In this document: one piece after another, positions 7,527 to 16,242 of the stretch
How the letters are laid out: each line of letters begins with the position of its first letter
Numbering within the stretch: position 1 is the stretch's first letter
Assembly (NCBI GenBank): GCA_046597185.1
Contig: JBKJLF010000438.1
Span: 1 to 32,738, forward strand
Length of the DNA: 32,738 nucleotides
Direction of reading: 5' to 3'
Origin: CAMBDR01 sp046597185
GTDB taxonomy: Bacteria > Pseudomonadota > Gammaproteobacteria > Burkholderiales > Burkholderiaceae_D
Translations under genes and position numbers: made by a program
Notes under the pieces: generated by a model
What the model saw: only the letters and a program-made list of their open reading frames with translations
The model's database searches: none
What the model was told of the DNA's origin: nothing

Positions 7527-8456
7527 TTACAACTCAGCCAAAGCCTTCACATGCGCCGCCACACTGCGCCCCAAAGCCGACAGGTTATACCCCCCCTCCA
7601 AACAACTCACAATCCGCCCCCCGGCAAATTCCTGCGCTACCGCCATCAATTGTTCGGTCATCCAGGCATAATCCGCTTCCACCAGCGCCATGCCGCCAAT
7701 ATCATCTTCCCGGTGCGCATCAAACCCGGCTGAAATAAACAACATCTCGGGCCGATGCGCGCGCAAGGCGGGTAGCCATTTCTCTTGCATGATCTGGCGT
7801 ATCACCTTGCCATCACTATGCGCTGGCACCGGCACATTCACACTATTGGCCGCTTGCGGCCCGGTGGTGCCGCTGTACGGGTAAAACGGATGCTGGAAAA
7901 AACTCACCATCAATACCCGTGGCTCGTTGGCAAACGCTTCTGCCGTGCCATTGCCGTGATGCACATCAAAATCAATCACCGCCACCCGCTGCAAACCATG
8001 CACTTCCAAAGCACGGCGCGCCGCAATGGCGATATTGTTGAACATGCAAAAACCCATCGGCTCAGAAGGCCGCGCATGGTGGCCAGGCGGACGGATCGAA
8101 CAAAAGGCATTGCTGATGTCGCCCGCCATCACCGCATCAGTGGCCGCCACCGCCGCCCCGGCCGCGCGCAATGCCGCACGCCAACTGTAATGATTGAGCG
8201 AAGTATCGCCATCCAAAGGATAATACTTGCCCGCTGCCGGGATATTATCTTGCACCAAAGAAATGGATTGCCTGTTATGCACCCGCGCGATATCTTCCAC
8301 GCTGGCCAGCGGCGCTTCCCGGTGTTGTAAAAAACTGTCAAGCCGACTTCTGATAAGTTGATCCGAAATCGCCGCCAGCCGGTCAGGCGATTCGGGATGC
8401 CACTCACCCATTTCGTGGCGTTGACAATCCGGATGCGTATAAATGGCAGTAGTCAT
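7527..8456 (-). CDS. Histone deacetylase family protein (acetylpolyamine/acyl-lysine amidohydrolase-like)
   Basis: A 309-residue zinc hydrolase of the arginase/deacetylase fold, full length for bacterial class II HDAC-like enzymes. Motifs in order are the N-terminal 'HPDCQRHEMGEWHPESPDRL', 'IRPPGHHA' with the His pair of the charge relay, 'DFDVHHGNGT' with the zinc Asp and His, 'SAGFDAH' with the second zinc Asp, and 'LEGGYNL'. It would remove acetyl or similar acyl groups from lysine or polyamine-like substrates in the cytoplasm. The gene starts at ATG 8456 and is divergent from the MoxR gene. The ATPase-HNH pair follows on the same strand. The substrate cannot be told from the sequence. Confidence 0.92.
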   Translation of the reverse strand: MTTAIYTHPDCQRHEMGEWHPESPDRLAAISDQLIRSRLDSFLQHREAPLASVEDIARVHNRQSISLVQDNIPAAGKYYPLDGDTSLNHYSWRAALRAAGAAVAATDAVMAGDISNAFCSIRPPGHHARPSEPMGFCMFNNIAIAARRALEVHGLQRVAVIDFDVHHGNGTAEAFANEPRVLMVSFFQHPFYPYSGTTGPQAANSVNVPVPAHSDGKVIRQIMQEKWLPALRAHRPEMLFISAGFDAHREDDIGGMALVEADYAWMTEQLMAVAQEFAGGRIVSCLEGGYNLSALGRSVAAHVKALAEL

Positions 8457-8488
8457 AATAATTCGATCTTTTTTTTCGGCATGAAATT

Positions 8489-8503
8489 CTGCATAAAATG
8501 CAG
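8489..8503. promoter_or_regulatory. Inverted repeat in a divergent promoter region
   Basis: CTGCAT-AAA-ATGCAG lies in the 141-base gap between the divergent deacetylase-family and MoxR genes. It could be an operator. On the MoxR side TTGAAT (8562-8567) and TTATAT (8584-8589), 16 bases apart, resemble a sigma-70 promoter, but transcription would then start almost at the ATG (8598). Confidence 0.3.
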
Positions 8504-8597
8504 TAAGCTGGCATTATCATCTGTAACGTGTTAAAAAGCCATACCGCGCGCAAAGTTTCGTTTGAATTTAGCTTGACCTTTCCTTATATGGACAACT

Positions 8598-9518
8598 ATG
8601 TTTACTAAAATACACGCCGTCGCAAGCCAAGTCGGGCAAATTGTGGTCGGCAAAGAATCGGTGATCCGGCAATCCTTGGTCTGCCTGTTGGCAGGCGGCC
8701 ATTTGCTGATTGAAGATGTGCCGGGCGTCGGCAAGACCACCTTGGCCCATGCACTGGCCATTTCGCTCGGCTTACAATTTAACCGCCAACAATTTACCAG
8801 CGATTTGTTACCTGCCGATGTGCTAGGCATTTCCATCTTCGAGCGCCAGTCGAATGCGTTTATCTTCCATCCCGGCCCAATCTTCACCCAGGTGTTGCTG
8901 GCCGATGAAATCAACCGCGCGCCCCCCAAAACCCAATCCGGCCTGCTGGAAGCGATGGAAGAGCGGCGCGTTACGGTGGATGGCCAAACCCGTGAGCTAC
9001 CCTCCCCCTTTTTCGTCATCGCCACGCAAAACCCTTCGCACCAGGTTGGCACCTTTCCCTTGCCGGAATCGCAACTCGACCGTTTTTTAATGTGTCTCTC
9101 GCTGGGCTACCCCGACGCCCAGGCCGAACGTGCGCTGTTAATGGGTGATGACCGCCGCGCCATGCTCAAACAATTAAATGCCGTCATGCAAGCAGAAGAA
9201 CTGCTGACGGCCCAGCAAGCGCTACGCCAAATCCATACCTCATCTGCGCTCATCGATTATGTGCAAGCACTGGCCCACGCCTCGCGCCAAAATGGCATGT
9301 TTGCCGAAGGCATGAGCCCGCGCGCCGCGCTCGCGCTATTGCAGGCAGCGCGCGCTTGGGCGGCGCTGGAGGGGCGCGACCATGTGACCCCCGAAGACGT
9401 GCAAGCGGTGCTGGTGGCCGTGGTGGCGCACCGTTTGCGGCCGATCAAATCGGCACAGGGCATCGCCCTGGCCAGCCGTGATTTGGTGCTGCGCATGATG
9501 CAATCGGTAAAGATCTAA
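8598..9518 (+). CDS. MoxR family AAA+ ATPase
   Basis: A 306-residue protein of normal family length. Walker A is 'EDVPGVGKTT' (residues 39-48), Walker B is 'LLADEINRAPPKTQ', and sensor 1 is in 'FFVIATQNP'. The 'GTFPLPESQLDRFL' motif is diagnostic for MoxR, and a C-terminal AAA lid includes 'GMSPRAALALLQAARAWA'. MoxR ATPases act as chaperones that assemble or activate partner complexes, often with von Willebrand domain or DUF58 proteins. Here the DUF58 gene follows after 5 bases, then the transglutaminase with a 4-base overlap, forming a conserved operon. There is no strong ribosome binding site before the ATG. Confidence 0.95.
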   Translation: MFTKIHAVASQVGQIVVGKESVIRQSLVCLLAGGHLLIEDVPGVGKTTLAHALAISLGLQFNRQQFTSDLLPADVLGISIFERQSNAFIFHPGPIFTQVLLADEINRAPPKTQSGLLEAMEERRVTVDGQTRELPSPFFVIATQNPSHQVGTFPLPESQLDRFLMCLSLGYPDAQAERALLMGDDRRAMLKQLNAVMQAEELLTAQQALRQIHTSSALIDYVQALAHASRQNGMFAEGMSPRAALALLQAARAWAALEGRDHVTPEDVQAVLVAVVAHRLRPIKSAQGIALASRDLVLRMMQSVKI

Positions 9519-9523
9519 GCACC

Positions 9524-10582
9524 ATGGCTAACGCAAGCTCAGGTGCCAAATCAGAGGCTCAACCAGGTGCGCAATCAGGTGCGCAATCAGGTGCGCAATC
9601 AGGCCCCAAAGCCAGTACGCTACGCCAGCGTTTGGGCAAATGGTTTTTTATTGCGCGCAAGGTGGAAGCGGGCGAAGTTTATTTAAGCCAGCGCCGCGTG
9701 TATATTGTGCCCAGCGGCCCCGGTTGGGGTTTTGGCGTGATTCTCGTCGTTTTATTCATCGCCTCGGTCAATTACAACCTGAGTTTGGGCTTTGCCCTGA
9801 CTTTTTTAATGGCCGCTTGCGGCATTGTGGATATGCACCTGACCTTCCGCAATCTGGCTTATTTGTATTTGAATCCGGGCCGCTGCGCCCCCGTGTTTGC
9901 CGCCAATCAGGCACAGTTTGAAGTCCACATCGCCAATCGGCGGCGCTATGATCGTTATGCAATTTGGTTGCGCTTTGAGCATGATGCCACCAGCGTGGCG
10001 TGTGATATTGCGGCCGACGGCCAGGAAACGGTGCTGCTCACCACCCACGCCGGCACCCGTGGCTGGCTGGCTGCACCGCGCATTCGCCTGCAAACCAGCT
10101 TCCCGCTGGGTTTGCTGCGCGCCTGGAGTTTTTGGCAGCCTGCCATGCAAGTGCTGGTCTACCCCTGCCCCGAAGCCAACCCGCCGGGGCTGCCTATGGC
10201 CCATACCGAAACCCATGCCGGCGTTGGCAGCGCGGGCCATGATGATTTTGCCGGGGTGCGCCATTACGTGGCGGGCGACCCTTTAAAGCAACTGGCATGG
10301 CGGCAAATTGCCCGGCTCGACCCCGAACTGGGTGGCCCTTTAATCAGCAAACAATTTGAAGGCGGCGCACAAGCCATGCTTTGCCTCGATTTGGCGCTGG
10401 TAGACCCTGCCCTTGACATCGAGCAAAAACTCTCGCGCATGACTGCGTGGGTACTCGAAGCCGAACGCGTGGCCCTGCCCTACGCCTTTCGGCTGGGCGA
10501 TTTGTTTTACCCCAGCGCCGTGGGCGAAGCGCATCAAAGCGCCTGCCTGGAAGCGCTGGCACTCTACCCGGAGCGCCCATGA
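9524..10582 (+). CDS. DUF58 domain protein with two N-terminal membrane segments
   Basis: A 352-residue protein. Residues 1-30 are a low-complexity (Gly-Ala-Gln-Ser)n tail encoded by 12-bp repeats. Two hydrophobic segments follow ('WGFGVILVVLFIASVNYNLS' and 'LGFALTFLMAACGIVDM'), so the protein is anchored in the inner membrane with most of it on one side. The C-terminal region has the DUF58 hallmark 'DDFAGVRHYVAGDPLKQLAW', near residues 240-265, and the 'LISKQFE' strand. DUF58 proteins belong to operons with MoxR ATPases and transglutaminase-like proteins and are thought to work in envelope assembly; the exact activity is unknown. The start at 9524 is 5 bases after the MoxR stop. Confidence 0.9.
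   Translation: MANASSGAKSEAQPGAQSGAQSGAQSGPKASTLRQRLGKWFFIARKVEAGEVYLSQRRVYIVPSGPGWGFGVILVVLFIASVNYNLSLGFALTFLMAACGIVDMHLTFRNLAYLYLNPGRCAPVFAANQAQFEVHIANRRRYDRYAIWLRFEHDATSVACDIAADGQETVLLTTHAGTRGWLAAPRIRLQTSFPLGLLRAWSFWQPAMQVLVYPCPEANPPGLPMAHTETHAGVGSAGHDDFAGVRHYVAGDPLKQLAWRQIARLDPELGGPLISKQFEGGAQAMLCLDLALVDPALDIEQKLSRMTAWVLEAERVALPYAFRLGDLFYPSAVGEAHQSACLEALALYPERP
9565..9600. repeat. Three perfect 12-bp tandem repeats (GAQS codons)
   Basis: AGGTGCGCAATC is repeated three times without change inside the first codons of the DUF58 gene and encodes Gly-Ala-Gln-Ser units. Perfect identity points to a recent slippage expansion in a tolerant N-terminal tail. Confidence 0.85.
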
Positions 10583-12627
10583 ACACCGCAGCCCAAGCCA
10601 AGCTGAGTGGCAAACTACGTGGCAAACTCAAGGCCACCTCGTTTTGGCGCACGTTTTGGCAAAATACGGCGCGTGACAAATCCGATACTTTATTGCTGCT
10701 CACGGCTTGTCTGCTGGTACTGATCCCACATACCCAGCACCTGCCGCTGTGGGTGTACGCCATCAGCGTCAGTTTATTAAGCTGGCGCATGGTCATCACC
10801 TGGCAAGGTAAGCGTCTGCCCTCAAATTGGCTGCTATTACCGATTGCTGCGGCCAGCATGGGCGCGGTTCTACTGGAATACCGCACCCTGTTTGGGCGCG
10901 ATGCGGGCGTTGCCATGTTGGCGCTACTGGTCTCTTGCAAACTGCTGGAAATGCGCGCCCGACGAGATTTATTCGTGGTGATTTTTTTAAATCTGTTTTT
11001 AATTCTCACCAATTTCTTTTATTCGCAATCGATTGCCACGGGCGCGATGATGGTGTTGGCCTTGATCACGCTGCTGTGTGCGCAACTGTCGTTTCAATAT
11101 ACCGGGCGGGTGCCGCCGCTGCTGCGCCGCATCAAGTTGGCTGGTTTGATCTTTGCTTTGGCGGTGCCGATGGCTCTGGTCATGTTCGTTTTGTTCCCGC
11201 GTGTTTCCGGGCCACTTTGGGGTTTGCCCAAAGATGCGCACAGCGGCAAATCGGGGCTGGATGACACCATGACGCCGGGTAATATCTCCCACCTTGCGCT
11301 CTCGGACGAAATTGCGTTTCGGGTCAAATTTGATGGCAAGCCACCGCCCAACGCCCTGTTGTACTGGCGCGGCCCGGTATTGAGCCATTACGATGGCCAC
11401 ACCTGGCGCGCCAGTGCCCAGCCCAGCAACATTAGCATTAGCATTAGCGGTAAGCCGATCAGTCATCAGGTCACGCTGGAAGCCACCGGACAGCGCTGGC
11501 TATATGCGCTAGATTTGGTACGGGAAATGCCGCTGCTGGAGAATAATCAGGTGGGTATGAGTTCGGAATTGCAATTAATCACACGCAACCCGATTTCACA
11601 ACGGATACGCTATCGGGTCGATGCCTGGCCCACGTTCGCGGTGCAGGCCAACCAGGCCCCCTCACTGGAATGGTTGCGCCTGCCGCCGAATCTGAATCCA
11701 CGCAGCCATGAGTGGGTAGAAAAATTGCGCCAGCGCGAAAGCGACCCGCAGCAGCAAATCAACGCGGTCTTACAAATGTTTCGGCGTGAGCCATTTCGCT
11801 ACACGCTGGACCCGCCGCTTTTGGGTAATCAGGAGATTGATGAATTTCTATTTAAAACCAGGGCCGGTTTTTGCGAACACTATTCCAGTGCCTTTGTGTA
11901 TTTGATGCGGGCCTTGGGCAATCCGGCGCGGGTGGTAACGGGTTACCAGGGTGGTGAAATCAATCCGGTCGATCAATTCATGCTGGTGCGCCAGTCGGAC
12001 GCCCATGCCTGGGCCGAAGTATGGATCGCGCATCGTGGCTGGGTGCGGGTAGACCCGACCGCCGCCGTGGCACCGGAGCGGGTAGAAAAAAATCTGAACA
12101 ATGCATTAAAGCGCGGTAACGAGCTTAATTTATTTGGTGAAGGCTTAATGACGCTGGGTGAAGCAGGCAAGTCCTGGTTGGCCCCGTTGCGCAATAACTG
12201 GGCCGCCCTGAACAACAACTGGAACCAGTGGGTGCTTGACTACACGCCCAAACGGCAGCGCGATTTATTGGCCAGGCTGGGCATGCCGAATATTCAATGG
12301 AGCCATTTGGCGATGCTGATGCTGGGCATTTGCGTGGTTTTATCGCTGATATTATTGCTGCCCTTGTATTTGCAGCGCAGCCGGATCGATCCGTTGGAGC
12401 GAATCTACCAACGGCTGTGCCAGCAATTGGCCAAACGTGGTTGGCCAAAACATGCGTATGAAGGGCCGCAAGCGTATGCGCTGCGCTTGAGTGGCGAAAT
12501 GCCGGCGCAGCCGGGTAAAAAGGCGGTGCTGGAATTATTGCAGATGCTGAGTGATGCCAAATATGGGCCAACGACAAAGCGGGTGCCGCTTGCCACGCTG
12601 AAGGATTTGTTGCAACAGTGCCGCTAA
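10579..12627 (+). CDS. Membrane transglutaminase-like protein (DUF3488/TgpA type)
   Basis: A 682-residue protein. The ATG at 10579 overlaps the DUF58 stop (ATGA), so longer readings from 10447 are not needed. About six hydrophobic segments occupy residues 35-210, the DUF3488 region. A large periplasmic part contains the transglutaminase-like core, with catalytic Cys in 'TRAGFCEHYSSAF', His in 'SDAHAWAEVW' and Asp in 'WVRVDPTAA'. A last membrane helix ('LAMLMLGICVVLSLILLLPL') precedes a cytoplasmic tail of about 90 residues. TgpA of Pseudomonas aeruginosa has this layout and is an essential envelope enzyme. The gene is the third member of the MoxR-DUF58-transglutaminase operon, whose products probably work as one system at the inner membrane. 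Confidence 0.93.
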   Translation: MNTAAQAKLSGKLRGKLKATSFWRTFWQNTARDKSDTLLLLTACLLVLIPHTQHLPLWVYAISVSLLSWRMVITWQGKRLPSNWLLLPIAAASMGAVLLEYRTLFGRDAGVAMLALLVSCKLLEMRARRDLFVVIFLNLFLILTNFFYSQSIATGAMMVLALITLLCAQLSFQYTGRVPPLLRRIKLAGLIFALAVPMALVMFVLFPRVSGPLWGLPKDAHSGKSGLDDTMTPGNISHLALSDEIAFRVKFDGKPPPNALLYWRGPVLSHYDGHTWRASAQPSNISISISGKPISHQVTLEATGQRWLYALDLVREMPLLENNQVGMSSELQLITRNPISQRIRYRVDAWPTFAVQANQAPSLEWLRLPPNLNPRSHEWVEKLRQRESDPQQQINAVLQMFRREPFRYTLDPPLLGNQEIDEFLFKTRAGFCEHYSSAFVYLMRALGNPARVVTGYQGGEINPVDQFMLVRQSDAHAWAEVWIAHRGWVRVDPTAAVAPERVEKNLNNALKRGNELNLFGEGLMTLGEAGKSWLAPLRNNWAALNNNWNQWVLDYTPKRQRDLLARLGMPNIQWSHLAMLMLGICVVLSLILLLPLYLQRSRIDPLERIYQRLCQQLAKRGWPKHAYEGPQAYALRLSGEMPAQPGKKAVLELLQMLSDAKYGPTTKRVPLATLKDLLQQCR

Positions 12628-12850
12628 ACGAAATCACTTTTTGGCCATAATATGGGCCTGAGTGGTGCGCTGAAATAAAGGCAATCCCAATACCACGCAA
12701 ACTGCAAGATGATATGCTTTTGTCGGATGGGAAATATTGCGAGGCATTTGCAAAACGCAATTTATATGTCACCAGAAATTTTATGTTTTTTGTGTAGGGA
12801 TTAATCATGTTCAACGACGAACCAAACACAAGCAAACCACAGGAGAGAAA

Positions 12851-13471
12851 ATGTACACAGGCATAGTCAAAGCCGTTTTAAAAGTCACTGAATTAACCGA
12901 TAGCGAAGGACTGCGCAGCCTTACCCTGGCCTTTACCGATCCCCTGCTTGAGCAGTTGGAAATCGGTGCCAGCGTCGCCATTGATGGGGTTTGTTTATCT
13001 GTGGTGACCATCAATGGCCCCGCAGTTTCGTTTGATGCGATGCAAGAAACGCTGGACAAAACCACGCTGGGCCAACTGCAAGCGGGCGATACGGTGAATG
13101 TGGAGCGCTCGGCCAAACAAGGCGCGGAAGTGGGCGGCCATATCTTGTCCGGCCATATTGAAGGCATGGCAACGATTAACGCAATACGCACGGAGCCGAA
13201 TAATCACATCGTCAGCTTTGCCTTTCCCGCAGAATGGAGCGATTATATTTTCCACAAAGGCTTTATCGCCATTAACGGGGCCAGCCTGACGGTTTTTCGG
13301 GAAAGCAAAGAGAACGAATTCCAGGTTTATTTCATCCCCGAAACGCTACGCTCCACCACGTTTATCAATAAAAAAGTCGGCGATCAGGTGAATATTGAAA
13401 TTGATCACCAAACCAAAGTGATCGTCAATACCGTCCGAAATTACCTGGCCAACCAGCAGGACAAGGCTTAG
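12851..13471 (+). CDS. ribE: Riboflavin synthase, alpha subunit type
   Basis: A 206-residue protein that starts at the ATG at 12851, behind the strong site AGGAG at 12841-12845. It has the two-barrel pattern of riboflavin synthase: 'MYTGIVKAV' at the N-terminus, 'GASVAIDGVCLSVV' and 'SFDAMQETLDKTTLG' in the first barrel, 'GGHILSGHIEG' at the junction, and 'GFIAINGASLTV' with 'PETLRSTTF' in the second. The enzyme joins two molecules of 6,7-dimethyl-8-ribityllumazine to riboflavin plus a pyrimidine. Both barrels keep ligand-binding motifs, unlike lumazine-binding fluorescent proteins. No other rib gene is nearby and no FMN riboswitch is seen in the 223-base leader, so it may be an extra copy outside the main rib operon. 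Confidence 0.9.
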   Translation: MYTGIVKAVLKVTELTDSEGLRSLTLAFTDPLLEQLEIGASVAIDGVCLSVVTINGPAVSFDAMQETLDKTTLGQLQAGDTVNVERSAKQGAEVGGHILSGHIEGMATINAIRTEPNNHIVSFAFPAEWSDYIFHKGFIAINGASLTVFRESKENEFQVYFIPETLRSTTFINKKVGDQVNIEIDHQTKVIVNTVRNYLANQQDKA

Positions 13472-13833
13472 TCAGGCAGATCCCATTCGGCAATGAGTTT
13501 GATAGATAGATGTTTGGTTTCCCAGTGTACATTCTCGACCAATTGCACCATCGCAATGTCGGTTTCCTGCAGCAATTGGCCGCGTTGATTATAAAGTCGA
13601 ACCACGCCGGGGGCGTCACTGGCTTGACCTGGCATAGCAGCGAGCAAGCTCTTTTTACGCAGGACCAATACATAATAGCGGCCATCGGGGCGCGTGTACG
13701 AAGCGTATTGCTCCATCGTAAAGCGTGGCAGATAAAGAAATGCCAAAACGAGCGAGGTCAGCAACACGAGTATGACGCCAACCAAACGGCGACGATTTCG
13801 CAAGCGGTTTAATCCAGGAGTTGGGGCGGTCAT
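13468..13833 (-). CDS. Conserved small membrane-anchored protein, function unknown
   Basis: A 121-residue protein. Residues 1-16 are basic, residues 17-34 form one hydrophobic segment ('LVGVILVLLTSLVLAFLYLP'), and the remainder is a small periplasmic beta-rich domain with 'YTRPDGRYYVLVLRK', 'MPGQASDAPGVVRLYNQRG' and 'WETKHLSIKLIAEW'. I recall similar uncharacterised proteins in Burkholderiales. It is convergent with riboflavin synthase and the two coding ends overlap by 4 bases. There is no clear ribosome binding site before the ATG at 13833. Confidence 0.7.
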   Translation of the reverse strand: MTAPTPGLNRLRNRRRLVGVILVLLTSLVLAFLYLPRFTMEQYASYTRPDGRYYVLVLRKKSLLAAMPGQASDAPGVVRLYNQRGQLLQETDIAMVQLVENVHWETKHLSIKLIAEWDLPD

Positions 13834-14403
13834 TTGATCAAAAAACTATCGGGAGTGGGTAATTTAGTTCGTTTAACATCCGAAAAAACCCGGAAATCAC
13901 CACCCTTCATATTTGTTGTTCGCCAGTCGCGGAAGTTCTTGCTACGCATAATTACCGGAATGTTGGTGATTGAAGTTGTCATATATATTAATTTAATCGT
14001 AGGAAATTATTTAGACTGACCTTTGCAATACAAAATATTAATGAGTTCAGAACATTGGATATCATTCCTTCTTGGCAAAATCAGCAATTTGCCCTTTGGC
14101 ACGCGCTATTATAAAACGGCCAGACTAAAATTCCAAGATTTAAAAAACTTCATATTCGGCTTGTAGTAATTGCACGCCTTCTTGTTTTTTCATGCGCTTG
14201 ACAGGGCCAGTTTTGCCTCTGTAGCGGCAATGCTGCTGGCGCAAGCAGGAACAAACCCAATCAAGTCGAAGGCGAAAATCACGACAAAAGGCGACAAATA
14301 CCACAGTTTCAGCGATTTGTTAAAAAACTGTCGGAATGGATGATGTTTCTGTGGGAATTGCGGCTATCCTGATTAAAACTTCACGACGCATCAATACTTA
14401 TAG
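13834..14403. other. Stretch of about 570 bp without a convincing gene
   Basis: Only short weak reading frames are present: a 61-codon TTG frame at 13834-14019 with one hydrophobic segment, a 41-codon frame at 14041-14166, and a 37-codon frame ending near 14343. None has a ribosome binding site or a recognisable domain. Base composition is richer in A and T than in the flanks. The region ends where the truncated deaminase-like frame opens, so it probably marks a deletion or insertion joint. Confidence 0.5.
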
Positions 14404-14514
14404 TTTTATCAAAATATTGGGCGCAACACATCTTTTCTGAATCCCATTTTAAGGCGGAGTGCCGATAGCAGTTTTCATTTTGGCCCCACGCCCAGCTATT
14501 TCAACGCCGCCAAT

Positions 14515-16149
14515 TTGCCGCACAGTCATCAAATTGAAGCATGGTGGCTGTGCTTGGTGCTGGTGCGCATTGCGCGCGAGGCAAGCAGCGTGGCTGACCG
14601 CTATTTGCATCTGTATTTGCTGCTGCAAAACCAGCATTGGCAGTTAATGGTGCAGCGTGATGATTTGTTTGGCTTTGATCAATTTCAAAAATTTACTTTC
14701 ACCGATTTGCGCAGCCCGGCAGAACGTGATTACACCGCACGCTTTTGGCAAATGCACGGCCACCGCCACAGCCCCAGCTTGGTAGCGTCGTTTGAAGGCC
14801 GTTTCGCGCCAAAAGATTCATGTGAGAAGAATCTGGCACTCATCAGCGACATATTGCGCGGTTATTGGGCGTATTTGACCGACGTGCATGCAGAACAGTT
14901 GGCTACCGACAGCAGCATGACTTTGCATGATCTGCTTAATCGTCTTGATAAATTTAATTTTGCCGCCACGCCACGCAAGATGGAACTGGCGCTGGTGGTG
15001 CATTTTATTAAGTCTGCATGGAAGCACAAAAAAGACGACTTAAGTTTCCGCCACGCCGCTTTGCGCGCAGACTTACGCCTGAAACTCAGCGCGCTATGCC
15101 AAATATTTACGCTGGAACCGCGCCTGTTGCGCTGGGTATGCGGCATTGATGGGGCCTCGAACGAATTGCACGCACCGCCAGAAGTGTTCGCGCCCATTTT
15201 CCGCGTGGCGCGCTTTGCGGGCATGCGTCACGCCACCTATCATGTGGGCGAGGATTTTGTGCATTTGGTAGGCGGCATACGGCAAGTTTCAGATACATTA
15301 ACATTGCTGCAATTACAGCCGGGTGACCGCATCGGCCACGGCACCGCTCTGGGCCTTGCGCCGCGCCTGTGGCTGCAAAGCATGCCGCATACCATTGCGC
15401 TCAAACGCGGCGAATGGCTGATTGACATGGTGTGCGCCTGGGATTATTTGCGCAAAAACGCCACCCAGCAAACGGCGGCCTTGAAGGCGGCAAGCGAGGC
15501 GGTGCGCTTGGCGGGTGAAATTTTTCAGGTGACATGTTCGGTTGAGCAACTACATGCCATGCTGGCGCTACGCGGTTTGTGGCCGCAGATCGTATTGGAA
15601 GCGCTCGCTGTTGATGCGTGGGATTGGCGCTTTCAATCTTTCCATGACGGTTGGCGCGAAGAGGCAAAATTGGTAGCCCAAGCAATGCAGCGCGCCCGCA
15701 GCAGTGTTGAATTATTGAAGCGCTGGTGGCAAGAATCAAAAGTGCTGGCGTGCAGCGAAGAATTTATCGACGTTGAAGCGCGCTTTTTTGATGAGTCGCA
15801 ATTATTAGCGATGCAGCAAGCGGTGCAGCAGCAAGTAGTAGCGCAGGATGTGATTATCGAAACCCTGCCCACCAGCAATGTGCGCATCAGCCAATATCAA
15901 CATGTGCGACAACACCACAGCTTGCGCTGGATGGGCATTGAAGGCCGCAAAGTCGCGGGCGATGCACCGCTGTTGGTTTCGCTAGGCTCGGATGATCCCG
16001 GCATTTTCGCCACCGATATGCGGAGCGAGTTTTATCATCTGTATTCGGTGCTGCGCTTTGATGAAAATATGCGCGATGTTGATGCATTGGCAGCGGTGGC
16101 GCAGGTGAACGAACGCGGCAATATTTACCGCTTTCACGGGCGGCACTAA
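14515..16149 (+). CDS. Adenosine-deaminase-like protein, N-terminally truncated (RADAR RdrB-like)
   Basis: The frame opens at 14404 after a TAG, and protein-like sequence ('SSFHFGPTPSYFNAANLPHS') already precedes the first usable codon, TTG 14515; no ATG or ribosome binding site is seen. The catalytic half of the adenosine deaminase fold is present: 'TYHVGEDF' (His243 with Glu246), 'DRIGHGTALG' (His near 275), and 'SLGSDDPGIF' (Asp493-Asp494). The N-terminal His-x-His metal ligands of the family are not found, so the enzyme is probably dead or cut off. The extra-large middle and the 'GEDF-x-HL-x-x-G' form recall RdrB, the deaminase subunit of the RADAR phage-defence system. No RdrA ATPase gene is near. 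The deaminase family is clear; RdrB is inference. Confidence 0.7.
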   Translation: MPHSHQIEAWWLCLVLVRIAREASSVADRYLHLYLLLQNQHWQLMVQRDDLFGFDQFQKFTFTDLRSPAERDYTARFWQMHGHRHSPSLVASFEGRFAPKDSCEKNLALISDILRGYWAYLTDVHAEQLATDSSMTLHDLLNRLDKFNFAATPRKMELALVVHFIKSAWKHKKDDLSFRHAALRADLRLKLSALCQIFTLEPRLLRWVCGIDGASNELHAPPEVFAPIFRVARFAGMRHATYHVGEDFVHLVGGIRQVSDTLTLLQLQPGDRIGHGTALGLAPRLWLQSMPHTIALKRGEWLIDMVCAWDYLRKNATQQTAALKAASEAVRLAGEIFQVTCSVEQLHAMLALRGLWPQIVLEALAVDAWDWRFQSFHDGWREEAKLVAQAMQRARSSVELLKRWWQESKVLACSEEFIDVEARFFDESQLLAMQQAVQQQVVAQDVIIETLPTSNVRISQYQHVRQHHSLRWMGIEGRKVAGDAPLLVSLGSDDPGIFATDMRSEFYHLYSVLRFDENMRDVDALAAVAQVNERGNIYRFHGRH

Positions 16150-16242
16150 TGTCTTTTGTAAGCTGTTTTTGCCCATTGCAAGCCCCGCAGTGCTGCAAAA
16201 CCTGCATTTATTACAAAAACGAAACCAAACCCAGTCCCGATC

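Noticed and set aside
6788..7738. A 316-codon open frame on the plus strand
   Set aside because: It lies entirely antisense to the AAA ATPase and the deacetylase end, has a Pro/His/Arg-rich composition without domain motifs, and no ribosome binding site.
10447..10578. Upstream extension of the transglutaminase gene
   Set aside because: It overlaps the end of DUF58 in another frame; the ATGA overlap at 10579 gives a natural coupled start.
12628..12850. A possible FMN riboswitch before riboflavin synthase
   Set aside because: The conserved RFN core sequences are not visible by eye, and no terminator-like stem with a T-run is present.
12737..12850. Upstream extension of riboflavin synthase
   Set aside because: The family begins 'M-(F/Y)-TGIV', and AGGAG directly precedes that ATG at 12851.
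13834..14019. A 61-codon frame with one hydrophobic segment
   Set aside because: TTG start, no ribosome binding site, no recognisable family; it probably arose by chance in AT-rich sequence.
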